Origin: a virus
Length of the DNA stretch: 64,000 nt
IMG/VR virus record: IMGVR_UViG_3300017917_003843
Coordinates: 1 to 64,000 of that record
Direction: 5' to 3' (one strand)
Under the pieces are notes generated by a model that saw only the letters and a list, made by a program, of their open reading frames with translations, did not search any database and had not been told where the DNA came from. Below are positions 9,604 to 18,513 of the stretch, piece by piece. A program made the translations under genes and the position numbers. Position 1 is the stretch's first letter. The number at the start of each line of letters is the position of its first letter.

Positions 9604-11268
9604 TTAGTTAATTCCTAAAGAATTCAAACCTGAAACAAAAATCTTACCATAGAATTCTGGACGAACCATTTTCTTAGCGTAACGAGTCATGATACCTTTT
9701 CTTGGTACGAATGTAGCAGGATCATAAACTAGTGGAGTCATCAATAACGGCACATATGGAGCATAAACAGCACCTGATTCAAGGAACTGAGCACCTTTAT
9801 AACCAGTTAAGATTACGTTGTCGCTAAAATATGGGTTAACATAAACTTTGAAACGAGAGTTCAAAGTACCGATCTTTTGGCTACCGAAGTTAAATACTTT
9901 ATCTAATTCAGCACCTGCATCAGAAGCGTATCCAGGGATAGACTGCATGATAGTTGCTATAGCTGGAGAAATTACTAAGAAATTAGCTTGGCCACGTAAA
10001 GTCTTTTGCAAGATTTTGTTACTTACTGACTGGATTACAGTTCCTAAAGTTTGGAACCAACCACCTTGTGTGTTATAGAAACCACCAGTTGTAGCTGATT
10101 GTTGAACAAATGCTGAACCGTTCCATACTTGGTTGTTAGTTGCTGACCAGTATCCTGTTGTTGCAGCATCTTCAGTTAACATATCTAGGATTTCTAAATC
10201 GATTTCCATAGCGATATATTGAGATAATAAACCTGTTAATTCAGCTTCAGCATCAATGTTTTGGTAAGCATTCAAGTCTTGAGCTAATTCAGGTGTCCAT
10301 TGTGCTTTCAATTTACGAGTTTTCGCAACGATAGCTTCAGATTTTAACTGAATGTTAACAGTTGGGATATCGATTTGAACTGGGTCTGCAGCGTTAGGGA
10401 TAGCGATGCCAGTATTATCAGCTTCAAAATCACCACGTAATGCAGGAGTTGTTTGTTTTTCGTAGAACATAACAACGTTTCCTCCGTTAGGTTGAGCAGT
10501 TGTAACGAAAGTCATACCTGAACCACTTTGGTAGTTAGTAAACTGTTGCAATACAGTTGCTGGAGTAACACCTGAACCACTGATAATGAAAGCTGAAGCA
10601 GCTAAGAAATCAGGAAGAACAAGAGCAGCAGCTAATTGAGCATCAGTCATTGTTACTGTATATAACTGAGTTCCGTAAAAACGAGAATCATAGTTAATAT
10701 ATGGAGCAACAGAAGCAGAAGCAGCAGCAGCGTAAGAAGCAGTTGTGTTAGCTACAGAAGCTGAGAATTGGTTAATTGAGTAACCATAACGACCACGTCC
10801 ATAAAGACCACCTGTTGGATCTACGTTAGTGATAGAAGTATCAGTTCCTTGTACGTCAGCTAATGAACCGTAAAGTGATTTTCCTTGTACGAAAGGAGTT
10901 TTGTTATTACCATATTGGAAATCTAGATAAAATACTAGACCAGAAGGCATAGACATTGGTTGTACTGAAACGAAGTCTTTAGCAACGATTTCAGCAAACA
11001 CACGGCGTACCAAAGGCAACGCAATACCAGCCCAGTTTTCACCAGTTCCACCTAACATTGAGTTAGTACCAGCAGTAATGTTAGTAGATTCAACTACCAA
11101 TTGTTTAGCTTGGTTTTCAAGGATCATAGCCATATTGTTTTTCTCAATATCGCTAGACATTCCTTCTAATAAACCACTCTTTGACCATTTTTGAGCAACC
11201 TTAGCAGCTTCTGCTTGTTGGCTTTTCCATGGGTTAGCACTTTCTAAAAGTGTATTTAAAGTATTCAT
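9604..11268 (-). CDS. 23: Major capsid protein, T4 gp23-like
   Basis: 554 aa, similar to T4 gp23 (about 520). The N-terminus MNTLNTLLESANPW fits a gp21-cleavable leader (L-L-E before S). Later residues match gp23-type features: AGIALPLVRRVFAEIVAKDFVSVQPMSMPSGLVFYLDF near residues 80-115, then KLKAQWTPELAQDL, ANFLVISPAIATIMQSI and, near the end, FVPRKGIMTRYAKKMVRPEFYGKI. It forms the prolate or isometric head lattice and is matured by gp21. It lies directly after the scaffold gene and is followed by a strong terminator, as in T4. Confidence 0.95.
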   Translation of the reverse strand: MNTLNTLLESANPWKSQQAEAAKVAQKWSKSGLLEGMSSDIEKNNMAMILENQAKQLVVESTNITAGTNSMLGGTGENWAGIALPLVRRVFAEIVAKDFVSVQPMSMPSGLVFYLDFQYGNNKTPFVQGKSLYGSLADVQGTDTSITNVDPTGGLYGRGRYGYSINQFSASVANTTASYAAAASASVAPYINYDSRFYGTQLYTVTMTDAQLAAALVLPDFLAASAFIISGSGVTPATVLQQFTNYQSGSGMTFVTTAQPNGGNVVMFYEKQTTPALRGDFEADNTGIAIPNAADPVQIDIPTVNIQLKSEAIVAKTRKLKAQWTPELAQDLNAYQNIDAEAELTGLLSQYIAMEIDLEILDMLTEDAATTGYWSATNNQVWNGSAFVQQSATTGGFYNTQGGWFQTLGTVIQSVSNKILQKTLRGQANFLVISPAIATIMQSIPGYASDAGAELDKVFNFGSQKIGTLNSRFKVYVNPYFSDNVILTGYKGAQFLESGAVYAPYVPLLMTPLVYDPATFVPRKGIMTRYAKKMVRPEFYGKIFVSGLNSLGIN

Positions 11269-11287
11269 TTTTGTAATGTTTTTTTTG

Positions 11288-12403
11288 TTATTTAATATTT
11301 GCTAATTTTTGCATTCTAGCAATAAAGTCGTTGCTTTCAACAATAGTTTGTTTTTGTGGAGCAACACCAGCAGCTTTAGATGCAAATCCTAATGATTCTT
11401 TGATTTGTTGTTTTGCTGGAGTAGCTGTAAATGTTTCTGAAAGTGATTCATAAACAAGTTTAGCTTCTTTAGCAGATTCAGCTTTATCAAAGGCTTTCAC
11501 AACTTTTAATTTTTGTGACTCGTTCAAGTTTTTAGCTTTGAAGATTTTATTAACGTAAAGTAATTTAGCGTTTAACAAATTAACTTCTTGAAGTTCTTGA
11601 CGAAGAGTACTAACAGTTTCTAATGCTAACTGTAATTCTTCTTCCATCTTCTTTTTCTTCTTGTAGTCTTCAACTCCTTCTTCTTCAGCAGTGTCTTTTT
11701 TATCACCACGTTTAGCAGCAGGAACATCTCCTTTGTTACCACCATATTTCTTTCTTTCATTCAATTCTTCTGTTTCTTCGCTTAATAATTCAGCTAAGAT
11801 TTCATCTAAATTAAATTCTTCTTCTTCAGCACTTGCATCCATGTCCATATCAGCCATGTCATCTGCATTTGCTTCATCGTTAGTAACACCATCTCCACCA
11901 ACTTCTTGAGATACGATATCACGGATTAGGTCTTCTAATTCATCCATTGACAATTCAGATACTTCTTTTTCTTCGTCTTCGTCTTCTTTAGCGTCATCTT
12001 CAACATCTTCTTCAGTTTCTTCTTCTTCTTCCTCAGCTTCTTCAGCTTCGTTAAGTTCAGCATTTTCTTCAGACAATTCAGCATTCAATTCAGCAAGGAT
12101 TTCGTCAAGATCGATTTCTTCGATAGTATTATCGTCGTCATCATAGGATTCCATGTCGTAGGCTTCCTCAATGTTTTCTTCGGCTAGCTCATCTTTAAGT
12201 TCGTCCAACTCACGCTTAACTTTATCCATTTCTTTAGCTTCGTCTAAATCTTCGTCTTCCATTTCTTGTAACTTAACAGTTAACATGTTTTGTAAACGAG
12301 GAGCAAACGCTTCTTCAAGAGCAAGTTTAGCTTGGGCAAGAGCAGTTTCACGAACAGCTTTAGCATCAGCAATAGCCTCTTTTAAAAGGTCTTTTGTATT
12401 CAT
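11288..12403 (-). CDS. 22: Prohead core/scaffold protein, gp22-like
   Basis: 371 aa, extremely acidic: residues about 45-215 are mostly E and D. A helical C-terminal half follows (ELQLALETVSTLRQELQEVNLLNAKLLYVNKIFKAKNLNE), typical of gp22 scaffolds. The N-terminus MNTKDLLKEAIADAK has an L-x-E site. The C-terminus contains ARMQKLA, which recurs in the leader of the 24910-25365 protein. Scaffold directs capsid assembly and is degraded by gp21; several internal L-x-E sites are present. It lies 19 nt from the capsid start and has a long structured leader. Confidence 0.85.
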   Translation of the reverse strand: MNTKDLLKEAIADAKAVRETALAQAKLALEEAFAPRLQNMLTVKLQEMEDEDLDEAKEMDKVKRELDELKDELAEENIEEAYDMESYDDDDNTIEEIDLDEILAELNAELSEENAELNEAEEAEEEEEETEEDVEDDAKEDEDEEKEVSELSMDELEDLIRDIVSQEVGGDGVTNDEANADDMADMDMDASAEEEEFNLDEILAELLSEETEELNERKKYGGNKGDVPAAKRGDKKDTAEEEGVEDYKKKKKMEEELQLALETVSTLRQELQEVNLLNAKLLYVNKIFKAKNLNESQKLKVVKAFDKAESAKEAKLVYESLSETFTATPAKQQIKESLGFASKAAGVAPQKQTIVESNDFIARMQKLANIK

Positions 12404-12503
12404 TTTTCCAAAAATTTGTTTACGGAAATAAGCTTATTGATTAAAAGCTTAATAGGGATTATAAAATAGTGACGAGTCATATAGAGATGACTCATTAGTC
12501 GTA
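12404..12503 (-). promoter_or_regulatory. Long structured leader of the scaffold gene
   Basis: About 100 nt separate the late-type motif from the scaffold ATG, whereas other late genes have 3-34 nt. On the minus strand it contains GAGTCAT-ctct-ATGACTC type pairing and a second AAGCTT/AAGCTT stem. This may tune scaffold expression or stability. The idea is inferred from inverted repeats alone. Confidence 0.4.
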
Positions 12504-12512
12504 GATAAATAT
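12504..12512 (-). promoter_or_regulatory. Late-type promoter motif for scaffold and capsid genes
   Basis: Coding strand reads ATATTTATC, about 100 nt before the scaffold ATG and just after the terminator at 12528-12546. Confidence 0.5.
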
Positions 12513-12527
12513 ATGCAGAAATAAAAA

Positions 12528-12546
12528 ACCGCAACTATATTGCGGT
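12528..12546 (-). terminator. Intrinsic terminator upstream of the scaffold unit
   Basis: ACCGCAA pairs with TTGCGGT on the minus strand, followed by TTTTTATTTC. It ends the transcription unit coming from the portal/protease genes. Confidence 0.85.
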
Positions 12547-12553
12547 CTTTCTT

Positions 12554-12682
12554 TTATCTTCCTTGTCCTCTATATTTTTTTGGTTTTTCTTCTTTAGGAC
12601 CGTATGCTTTTTTTGCTTTTCCTACACTTTTTTTACCAAATGATATTTTTTTTGATTCAGCGGAACTTTTTACTTTTGCCAT
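12554..12682 (-). CDS. Small basic head-cluster protein
   Basis: 42 aa, beginning MAKVKSSAESKKISFGKK and ending KKYRGQGR, with about a third lysine or arginine. Very similar short basic proteins occur near gp21/gp22 in T4-type phages (from memory). It lies between the 12695-13066 gene and a terminator. DNA-binding or core-protein function is possible but not shown. Confidence 0.7.
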   Translation of the reverse strand: MAKVKSSAESKKISFGKKSVGKAKKAYGPKEEKPKKYRGQGR

Positions 12683-12694
12683 GACTATTAAAGA

Positions 12695-13066
12695 TTATGA
12701 TAATTCAGTTAATTTATAACGAGTTGAAAATAATAATTTTACTATATTGTCTATTTCATTTTGTATCCAGCTATCTTGTAAACCTGGAGATTGTCTAATA
12801 GATTCTACTATGGTGATTAGTTTATTAAAATATTTAATTATGTTTTCACAGCTAGCATCATTATCAACACCTAATACAGGTTTAAATTGAATTAAACCGT
12901 ATTTACCTTGATATGATTCAACTAAACCATCAACTAATCCTACAATTTCATCGTAATATCCTTGTAAAGCTACGTGTGCAGCATATGAACCAGGACCACT
13001 AACTCCTAAATGAAAAATGTGTGCTTGTGTGCGTGAGTGAAATAATATTGATGCTAATTCTTCCAT
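12695..13066 (-). CDS. Conserved helical phage protein (DUF5856-like)
   Basis: 123 aa, all-helical by composition. The N-terminus MEELASILFHSRTQAHIFHL, followed by HVALQGYYDEIVGLVDGLVESYQGKYGLI, matches a small protein family widespread in T4-type phages, which I recall as DUF5856. The spacing of H, E and D residues is reminiscent of four-helix ferritin/Dps-like bundles, but that is only an impression. The gene is 14 nt after the protease stop, so it belongs to the head operon. Confidence 0.65.
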   Translation of the reverse strand: MEELASILFHSRTQAHIFHLGVSGPGSYAAHVALQGYYDEIVGLVDGLVESYQGKYGLIQFKPVLGVDNDASCENIIKYFNKLITIVESIRQSPGLQDSWIQNEIDNIVKLLFSTRYKLTELS

Positions 13067-13080
13067 TTATTTTTACGGTT

Positions 13081-13722
13081 TTATTCAGGTAATTCGCACG
13101 GGCAAAAACCAGCTCTATTACACAAAATTTCAGTGATTAAGTCGTTTATTTTATTTAATTTTTCGTTACTAGCAGAAGGAGATTGAACATAATTAAGTGA
13201 TTCATTAACTATTTCCATAAATGCACCTTGAGTAGATGGTGTTGAAACAAAATCCCAACATAATAATTCAAAATCATCTTGTACTTCAACAGTTTCACCT
13301 AATTGCTTAACTGAACCCATACCACGAGATGAAATACCAACTGTAATACCAGCAATTAATAATGCTTTTAAAATATTACCTGAAGGTGTTGGAAGAATTT
13401 CAATTTTAGCTATTACATCATCACCATCCCACCATACATCTTTAACATTATGACAAACATTTTTTAAATTAATGATTGCTGATTCGGGGTGATCTAATTC
13501 GCCTAATGCTCTATTTTCTTTAATAAAGGTATTTTTATATTTTTGAACTTCACGTTCAAGTACCTCTTTAGGATATACACGACCATTACCGTTTTTAGCA
13601 TCAGCACGTTGTACTACACCTTGAACAATTAAACGACCATCATTAGTTTTTACAGACTCTTGTAATAACTGTGGCGTTAGGGAGAAGGTTGAAATGCGTT
13701 CTATTAATAATTCTTTAGCCAT
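13081..13722 (-). CDS. 21: Prohead protease, gp21-like (S78 family)
   Basis: 213 aa, like T4 gp21 (212). The catalytic histidine is in GELDHPES (about residue 100) and the serine in GISSRGMGSV (about residue 152). NGNGRVYPKEVLEREV and DDVIAKIEILPTPSGN are family hallmarks. The protease cuts scaffold, capsid and internal proteins after L/I-x-E, then destroys itself. Its N-terminus has ELLIERIS and LLQES, possible self-cleavage sites. Its ATG overlaps the TAA of the 13722-13964 frame (TAATG). Confidence 0.95.
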   Translation of the reverse strand: MAKELLIERISTFSLTPQLLQESVKTNDGRLIVQGVVQRADAKNGNGRVYPKEVLEREVQKYKNTFIKENRALGELDHPESAIINLKNVCHNVKDVWWDGDDVIAKIEILPTPSGNILKALLIAGITVGISSRGMGSVKQLGETVEVQDDFELLCWDFVSTPSTQGAFMEIVNESLNYVQSPSASNEKLNKINDLITEILCNRAGFCPCELPE

Positions 13723-13964
13723 TATTTTATATTATATCCTAATTTTTTTAATTTTATAGTAACACCTTTTATTATTTTATCAATTTCTTGACTATCATAG
13801 TAATGTTTTATTTTATTTTGATAATTCTTTAATGTAGCTTGAATATCTTTTGCATCAAATTCTAAATCTAAATCATTTGATCGTATTTGGTCAATCAAAT
13901 CACCTGTAATAACATCAATGATATCTTCTATAGCAGATGTTTGAACTTTAACTAGTTCAAAGTT
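13722..13964 (-). CDS. C-terminal extension reached by -1 frameshift (no start codon of its own)
   Basis: An 80-codon open frame (NFELVKVQTSAIEDIIDV ... LKKLGYNIK) ends in a TAA that overlaps the protease ATG. It contains no ATG or GTG; one TTG lies about 24 codons in. Upstream it is closed by a TGA about eight codons before the A10 run. It joins the 13952-14698 frame if one base is re-read at A-AAA-AAC. I infer programmed -1 frameshifting, polymerase slippage, or a one-base assembly error in the homopolymer. The fused product would be about 326 aa. Confidence 0.6.
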   Translation of the reverse strand, partial: NFELVKVQTSAIEDIIDVITGDLIDQIRSNDLDLEFDAKDIQATLKNYQNKIKHYYDSQEIDKIIKGVTIKLKKLGYNIK

Positions 13965-14698
13965 TTTTTTTTGTCTAAGAACTCACGAACTATTTTTTTA
14001 ATAGATTCTCTAAGTATTTCTTCTGTAGATGGTTTTTTAGTTTCTTGAAGAGAATCTAACAATTTATCATATAATAAATCCCAATACTTATTATAAAGTT
14101 CATCCAATTCAATGTCTGTTAATGAAGCACCGTCTTCAAATTCAGCATACGCTACGTAAGCATCAGAAAAATCAGGATAATCTGAGGTATCTACTCCATC
14201 AAATTCAATAGATGAAATATCAACTGGTTTTCCACTGATTATATATTGAAAACCTTGTTCTTCTTTTAACATTTGTTCTGTAGCTTTAGCAACCTTAACC
14301 TTTTTCATTTCATTTTTAGTGTCATGAGGTTTGATTGGTTCTAAACCATCAGATTTATCTTTAACTTTTTTATTTGTCTTAAGTTTAGGAATATCTTTTA
14401 CTGTAGTAGCAGGGTAAATACCATCTTGTTCATCTACTTCAGGAGATTGTTCAACTTTTTTGTATTTAGTATCTGCACTTGGAGTAGGTGATTCATATGA
14501 TGGGTCTTTATCGGGAGTTCCTTTAACAGCATCTCCTTCATTTAACAAACCTCTATTTTTAAGGATTTTCACTGAATCCTCAAATGAATTATGGTTAGTT
14601 ACGTGGTTAGGAAACATCATTCGTGCATTACGCAAGAATTGATATTTATCTATTTTACCTTCTTTTAGATCTTGATATTGTAGGCTAATACTTTTCAT
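13952..14698 (-). CDS. Prohead core-region protein, probably N-terminal part of a frameshift product
   Basis: 248 aa to its own TAG. The N-terminal block (LKEGKIDKYQFLRNARMMFP ... ILKNRGLLNEGDAV) is common next to gp21 in T4-type phages. The middle is lysine-rich and disordered. The C-terminal block (GVDTSDYPDFSDAYVAYAEF ... LTDIELDELYNKYWDLLYDKL) is also conserved, and the end SIKKIVREFLDKK is an amphipathic helix. LLNE before G is a possible gp21 site. A core or scaffold-associated role is inferred from position. The A10 run lies near its 3' end. Confidence 0.7.
   Translation of the reverse strand: MKSISLQYQDLKEGKIDKYQFLRNARMMFPNHVTNHNSFEDSVKILKNRGLLNEGDAVKGTPDKDPSYESPTPSADTKYKKVEQSPEVDEQDGIYPATTVKDIPKLKTNKKVKDKSDGLEPIKPHDTKNEMKKVKVAKATEQMLKEEQGFQYIISGKPVDISSIEFDGVDTSDYPDFSDAYVAYAEFEDGASLTDIELDELYNKYWDLLYDKLLDSLQETKKPSTEEILRESIKKIVREFLDKKKTLN
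13962..13972 (-). promoter_or_regulatory. Slippery A10-C site (candidate -1 frameshift)
   Basis: On the minus strand, ten A then C, which includes the classic heptamer A-AAA-AAC, four codons before the TAG of the upstream frame. No strong downstream hairpin or pseudoknot is obvious by eye. Confidence 0.5.
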
Positions 14699-15213
14699 TA
14701 TTCTTCAGTGTTTTCTTCTTCTTTTACTTCTTCACCAGTTAATTTTGTTAAGATATCTGATAGGCTATCTTTTATTTCATCTGTATCAAATACAACAGCG
14801 AACGATTTTGGATTTTTCTTATAATATTGTTCTGTTTCCTTTTTAGCTTTAGGTAAAGCAGACTTAATTTTTGTTACTAAATCAATCAATTCAGAAAATG
14901 ACTCAACACGAGATTTATGTAATTCTTCTCTTTCTTCAACTTTTTTAGGATCTTCTTCTTTTTCTTCAGCTAAAGATGCAAGAATATCTTCTAATTGTAA
15001 AGATTCTTGTTCAGTTTTTAATACTTTATCATAAGCTTCTTTCATGCTACGATATCCTTTCATCAATTCCTCAATGTCAGTTTTATGAGCACTACCTACA
15101 CCAGTACCATCTGCTTTTTTAGCTTCAGATACACGATATTTTATTTCTTCAGCTAAAGTATCTAATTTAGCTTTAAGTTCCTCTTTACTTAGTTTTTTTC
15201 TATCGTTGTTCAT
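14698..15213 (-). CDS. Coiled-coil head-cluster protein
   Basis: 171 aa, highly charged and predicted almost fully helical (LSKEELKAKLDTLAEEIKYRV; QLEDILASLAEEKEEDPKKVEE). The acidic tail ends KEEENTEE. The composition resembles scaffold/core proteins such as gp67 or gp68, but no homology is claimed. Its stop overlaps the next gene's ATG by one base, and its start overlaps the upstream gene by 4 nt. All genes from the portal to the protease are tightly coupled. Confidence 0.6.
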   Translation of the reverse strand: MNNDRKKLSKEELKAKLDTLAEEIKYRVSEAKKADGTGVGSAHKTDIEELMKGYRSMKEAYDKVLKTEQESLQLEDILASLAEEKEEDPKKVEEREELHKSRVESFSELIDLVTKIKSALPKAKKETEQYYKKNPKSFAVVFDTDEIKDSLSDILTKLTGEEVKEEENTEE

Positions 15214-15758
15214 TTGGATAATGTTCTGATTTTGTTTGATAAGTCATTAAGTCTTTCAGATAAAGCAGATAATTGTTCTGTTTTAGATGTCCAAAATGAC
15301 TCTTTTTTAATTGTATTTTCAGTTTTTAATCTATTTGAGTATTCAACTACTTGTTCAATTTCTCTAATACGTTTACTAACTTCTTGTAAAGCACGTACGA
15401 GTTTACGTTCAGGAGTTACTTTAGAAACATTTTCAGCAAAACGACGATATGAAATTTCATTTAATAACTCTTCTTTAACCATTTTTTTTATTTCTGTTTC
15501 AGTATACAATTTAGTTGATTTAGGTTTTGGTTTAGAAGGAAATTGTTTATAATCAAATATTTTAGAATCCGAAGGCATACCCGGTTTTACTCTTTTAAAA
15601 CCATCTTTAGTATAAGTACTAATATCAGCTTTACCAAAAGCATATTTACTAGTATATGCACCACCAGCACTAGCAGTAGTAGATACACCACCATCCATTT
15701 CTTCTAACGATGTATTAATTAATTCATCAATATATTTTTTCAGTGATTCTGGGATCAT
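15210..15758 (-). CDS. Head-cluster protein of unknown function
   Basis: 182 aa. The N-terminal amphipathic helix (MIPESLKKYIDELINTSLEEM) contains L-E-E, a possible maturation site. A glycine/alanine linker follows (VSTTASAGGAYTSKYAFGKADI), then a helical C-terminal half (YSNRLKTENTIKKE; LSALSERLNDLSNKIRTLSK). It overlaps both neighbours by 4 nt. The GGAYTSKYAFG linker is typical of small T4-type core proteins, as far as I recall. Exact role unknown. Confidence 0.55.
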   Translation of the reverse strand: MIPESLKKYIDELINTSLEEMDGGVSTTASAGGAYTSKYAFGKADISTYTKDGFKRVKPGMPSDSKIFDYKQFPSKPKPKSTKLYTETEIKKMVKEELLNEISYRRFAENVSKVTPERKLVRALQEVSKRIREIEQVVEYSNRLKTENTIKKESFWTSKTEQLSALSERLNDLSNKIRTLSK

Positions 15759-16606
15759 AGTGATTTAACTTCATGTAATAGTTCATGAAACTGAAGAAGA
15801 TTTAATATATCTTCATCTTTTACTGACTCAGTTTTATCTAGTGGTTTAATAATAGATGATAACTCATTTAATTTAATTTGAGTACGTTGATCTTTTACTT
15901 TACCCTTAAGATTATCTAATGATTTTTTAATTGAATCAAAGCTCTTATTAACATACTCACGTAATGAAACAGTATTAGATATATTGTTAATATATGTTTT
16001 TAATACATCACGTTGTTCTGGGAGTAATTCTGAATATTTTTGGTTAAATTTCTCAATCATGATTTTAGAAATCAAAGCACGAGTAGCTTTATCTTGAGAT
16101 GAATATTCTTCCATCAATTGATTTTCAACCTTATTTTTATCTACTTGTTGTTTTGTTAAAAATTCAAGTAAAGTTACTTTATTTTCAATAACAAATGAAG
16201 GATTAATAAATTCGGTTGACACTTGGGCTTCAATTAAATTATAAATAGAAGCATGTGCTTTATAATTATGAATTTTTGCTTTAAAAAATTCTTCTAAATC
16301 ATAATTTTCTTTAATTTCCTTAATAAGGTTATATTTTTCTTTACGTAAAGTAGTACGATTGATACGTTCAGATAGTTTAACTGTAGAGTTAATAATACTT
16401 TCTGCTTTAACTTCGTTTAATGAAACAGCTTTAGTTAATGTTTGATATAATTTATATTCTTTAGCTATTTCACCACGGGAAAAATATTTTTTAATAATAT
16501 TAACGGCTGCTGTTTCTTTATTAGACATAATATCTGCCGTAATTTGTCGGGTAAGGAGCTCAAATAATATTCCAGTATTTTTAAACTTATTATGTTTTAT
16601 TTTCAT
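15755..16606 (-). CDS. Conserved helical protein between portal and core genes
   Basis: 283 aa, rich in K, E, L and I and predicted all-helical. The N-terminus KHNKFKNTGILFELLTRQIT is a conserved opening of a family found beside the portal gene in many uncultured T4-type phages (from memory). Its position between portal and protease, where T4 has small core genes, suggests a role in prohead assembly. A late-type motif lies 16 nt upstream. Confidence 0.6.
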   Translation of the reverse strand: MKIKHNKFKNTGILFELLTRQITADIMSNKETAAVNIIKKYFSRGEIAKEYKLYQTLTKAVSLNEVKAESIINSTVKLSERINRTTLRKEKYNLIKEIKENYDLEEFFKAKIHNYKAHASIYNLIEAQVSTEFINPSFVIENKVTLLEFLTKQQVDKNKVENQLMEEYSSQDKATRALISKIMIEKFNQKYSELLPEQRDVLKTYINNISNTVSLREYVNKSFDSIKKSLDNLKGKVKDQRTQIKLNELSSIIKPLDKTESVKDEDILNLLQFHELLHEVKSL

Positions 16607-16622
16607 GCTAGTAATTACTAAT

Positions 16623-16631
16623 TATAAATAT
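16623..16631 (-). promoter_or_regulatory. Late-type promoter motif downstream of the portal gene
   Basis: Coding strand reads ATATTTATA, 16 nt before the ATG at 16606. Confidence 0.5.
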
Positions 16632-16636
16632 GCACT

Positions 16637-18499
16637 TTAGTCTATATCTTTAAGATTTGTTTCATCTAATAGTGAAGAACCAGTGTTTTCTTTATCGAAC
16701 ACATTAGATTTTTTAAATACTTCTTCAAGCATTTTTTTATTTTGTGCATATATTGCTTTAGTTCCTTCTAAAGATAATGGCGAACCACTTTTTGGTTCAG
16801 GTGCTTTAGCAGAATCTGGTCTTAAATCAACATTTTTTCCTAATGGATCTTTACCTAATACACGTTTTTGTGTATTATAAACAGATGTTTTAACTTGTGG
16901 TCTACCAATTGGGTTAGTTTCATCATAAACTGGTGGTACACCTACATCATTACGTCCTTTACCATATAATGAAGCAAGATCATGTGGTGTACCATATGAT
17001 TCGCCACTAACAACTGGATCATTACCTTCGTTTTCAATTTGTGATAAACGGAAGAAACGTTTTTTATCTTCAACTACTAAATCACGATAATCATCATACT
17101 TATCTTCACTCATGTGGAATAAATAATCATAGATAAAGTCAGTTGGGAATAAACCAGCATCCATTATATTTTTAGCTAGTTCTACTTTTTCTTTCATCAA
17201 CATTATACGCTCTTGATCGTAAACAATTGATGGAGTTGTTAATTCTAATTCAAAGTTAGTTAAACTTTCGTCTGTATAACCTTGAGAATATAAGTGAACT
17301 AATGCAATTTTAGTTAATTCAGATACTACAATACGTTGAATACGTTCAATTGTACGAGCAAAACGAATATCTTGTTGAGCTAATGTAGATTTACCTTCAA
17401 CGTCAGCCTCATATCCTAAGAACGCCTTAGGTACTTTCATTGCTGCTAACATTTTATCTCTTAGATAAATTACGTCATCAATAGCACTATACTCTAAACC
17501 AGGTAATGTATCTATTTTAGTTGATGTATTTCCACCTCTAACAGGTACCCAAAAATCTTCATTTACGTTCATCATATTATAACGTAAATTATATTCACCT
17601 GTTTTTGGATCAACATAAGGAGAACGTTGTGTTTGTCCCTTAAGTTTTTCCATAAATGCTGGGATTTCATTTGGTGGTATATTACCTGTATCTACATAAT
17701 AAACACGGCGTTGTGGTGCTCTTAAAATACGGTGAATTAACATCGCATCCTCCATTAAAGCTAATTGCTTAAATATTTTACGAGCGGGTTCAATATATGA
17801 ACGACCATAAGGAAGAAAATTATAATCACCTAATAAACGGAAATCAGCAATCTCATAATTTTCAAATACTTCATCTCTATCAGATGGTCCTAACACACCA
17901 GTATATGAAGCATTTGGTTCAACTCTAAATCTAACGTATGATGGATTTTTAGGATCTAATCCTTCTTCTCTTAATACGTTGTAAACATTTAAAGGAACAA
18001 CTTGATAAACACCATATTTTTCGGCAATATGTAAGTGTAGATAAAAATCACCATACTTACACATTGAACGAATCCAACCCCAAAGGTTAAATTCAATATT
18101 TAATACATCATAGAATAAATTATATAAAATACGTTGAATATTTTCATCAGACGATTTAATAGCTAATACTTCGCCTGCACCATTCTTAAGTGTAGATTCA
18201 TCAGCAACAATATCTAGTACAGATGCTACAATTGGATCACCATCCATTACCTCATAATCATTATACAATTGAGGTCGTAATACTGTAAAGTTAGAATAAG
18301 GAGCATTACCAACATATGTTCCCAAACCACCAGTGTAAATACGCTGGTAACGATCAGGATACATATTGGTTTGTACTACACCAGACGCTTGAATATGGTC
18401 AGTGTCTATTACTTTAACTTGATTACCACCAACGTTTCTAATAATGACGTCAGTTGAAAATAATCGTTTTAATCGGCCAAATAAGGAGGTATCTATCAT
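16637..18499 (-). CDS. 20: Portal vertex protein, gp20-like
   Basis: 620 aa (T4 gp20 is 524). Typical segments are MDGDPIVASVLDIVADEST, FNLWGWIRSMCKYGDFYLHL, PYGRSYIEPARKIFKQLALMEDAMLIHRILRAPQRRVYYVD and KVPKAFLGYEADVEGKSTL AQQDIRFARTIERIQ. It forms the dodecameric ring through which DNA enters and to which the terminase docks. The C-terminal 100 residues are extra and low in complexity. It starts 15 nt after the terminase stop. The late-type motif lies only 3 nt from the ATG. Confidence 0.95.
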   Translation of the reverse strand: MIDTSLFGRLKRLFSTDVIIRNVGGNQVKVIDTDHIQASGVVQTNMYPDRYQRIYTGGLGTYVGNAPYSNFTVLRPQLYNDYEVMDGDPIVASVLDIVADESTLKNGAGEVLAIKSSDENIQRILYNLFYDVLNIEFNLWGWIRSMCKYGDFYLHLHIAEKYGVYQVVPLNVYNVLREEGLDPKNPSYVRFRVEPNASYTGVLGPSDRDEVFENYEIADFRLLGDYNFLPYGRSYIEPARKIFKQLALMEDAMLIHRILRAPQRRVYYVDTGNIPPNEIPAFMEKLKGQTQRSPYVDPKTGEYNLRYNMMNVNEDFWVPVRGGNTSTKIDTLPGLEYSAIDDVIYLRDKMLAAMKVPKAFLGYEADVEGKSTLAQQDIRFARTIERIQRIVVSELTKIALVHLYSQGYTDESLTNFELELTTPSIVYDQERIMLMKEKVELAKNIMDAGLFPTDFIYDYLFHMSEDKYDDYRDLVVEDKKRFFRLSQIENEGNDPVVSGESYGTPHDLASLYGKGRNDVGVPPVYDETNPIGRPQVKTSVYNTQKRVLGKDPLGKNVDLRPDSAKAPEPKSGSPLSLEGTKAIYAQNKKMLEEVFKKSNVFDKENTGSSLLDETNLKDID

Positions 18500-18502
18500 A
18501 TT

Positions 18503-18511
18503 TATAAATAT
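18503..18511 (-). promoter_or_regulatory. Late-type motif directly before the portal ATG
   Basis: Coding strand reads ATATTTATA with 3 nt to the ATG. If it is a promoter, the transcript would be leaderless or start inside the gene, so the motif may instead act in translation here. Confidence 0.4.
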
Positions 18512-18513
18512 TT

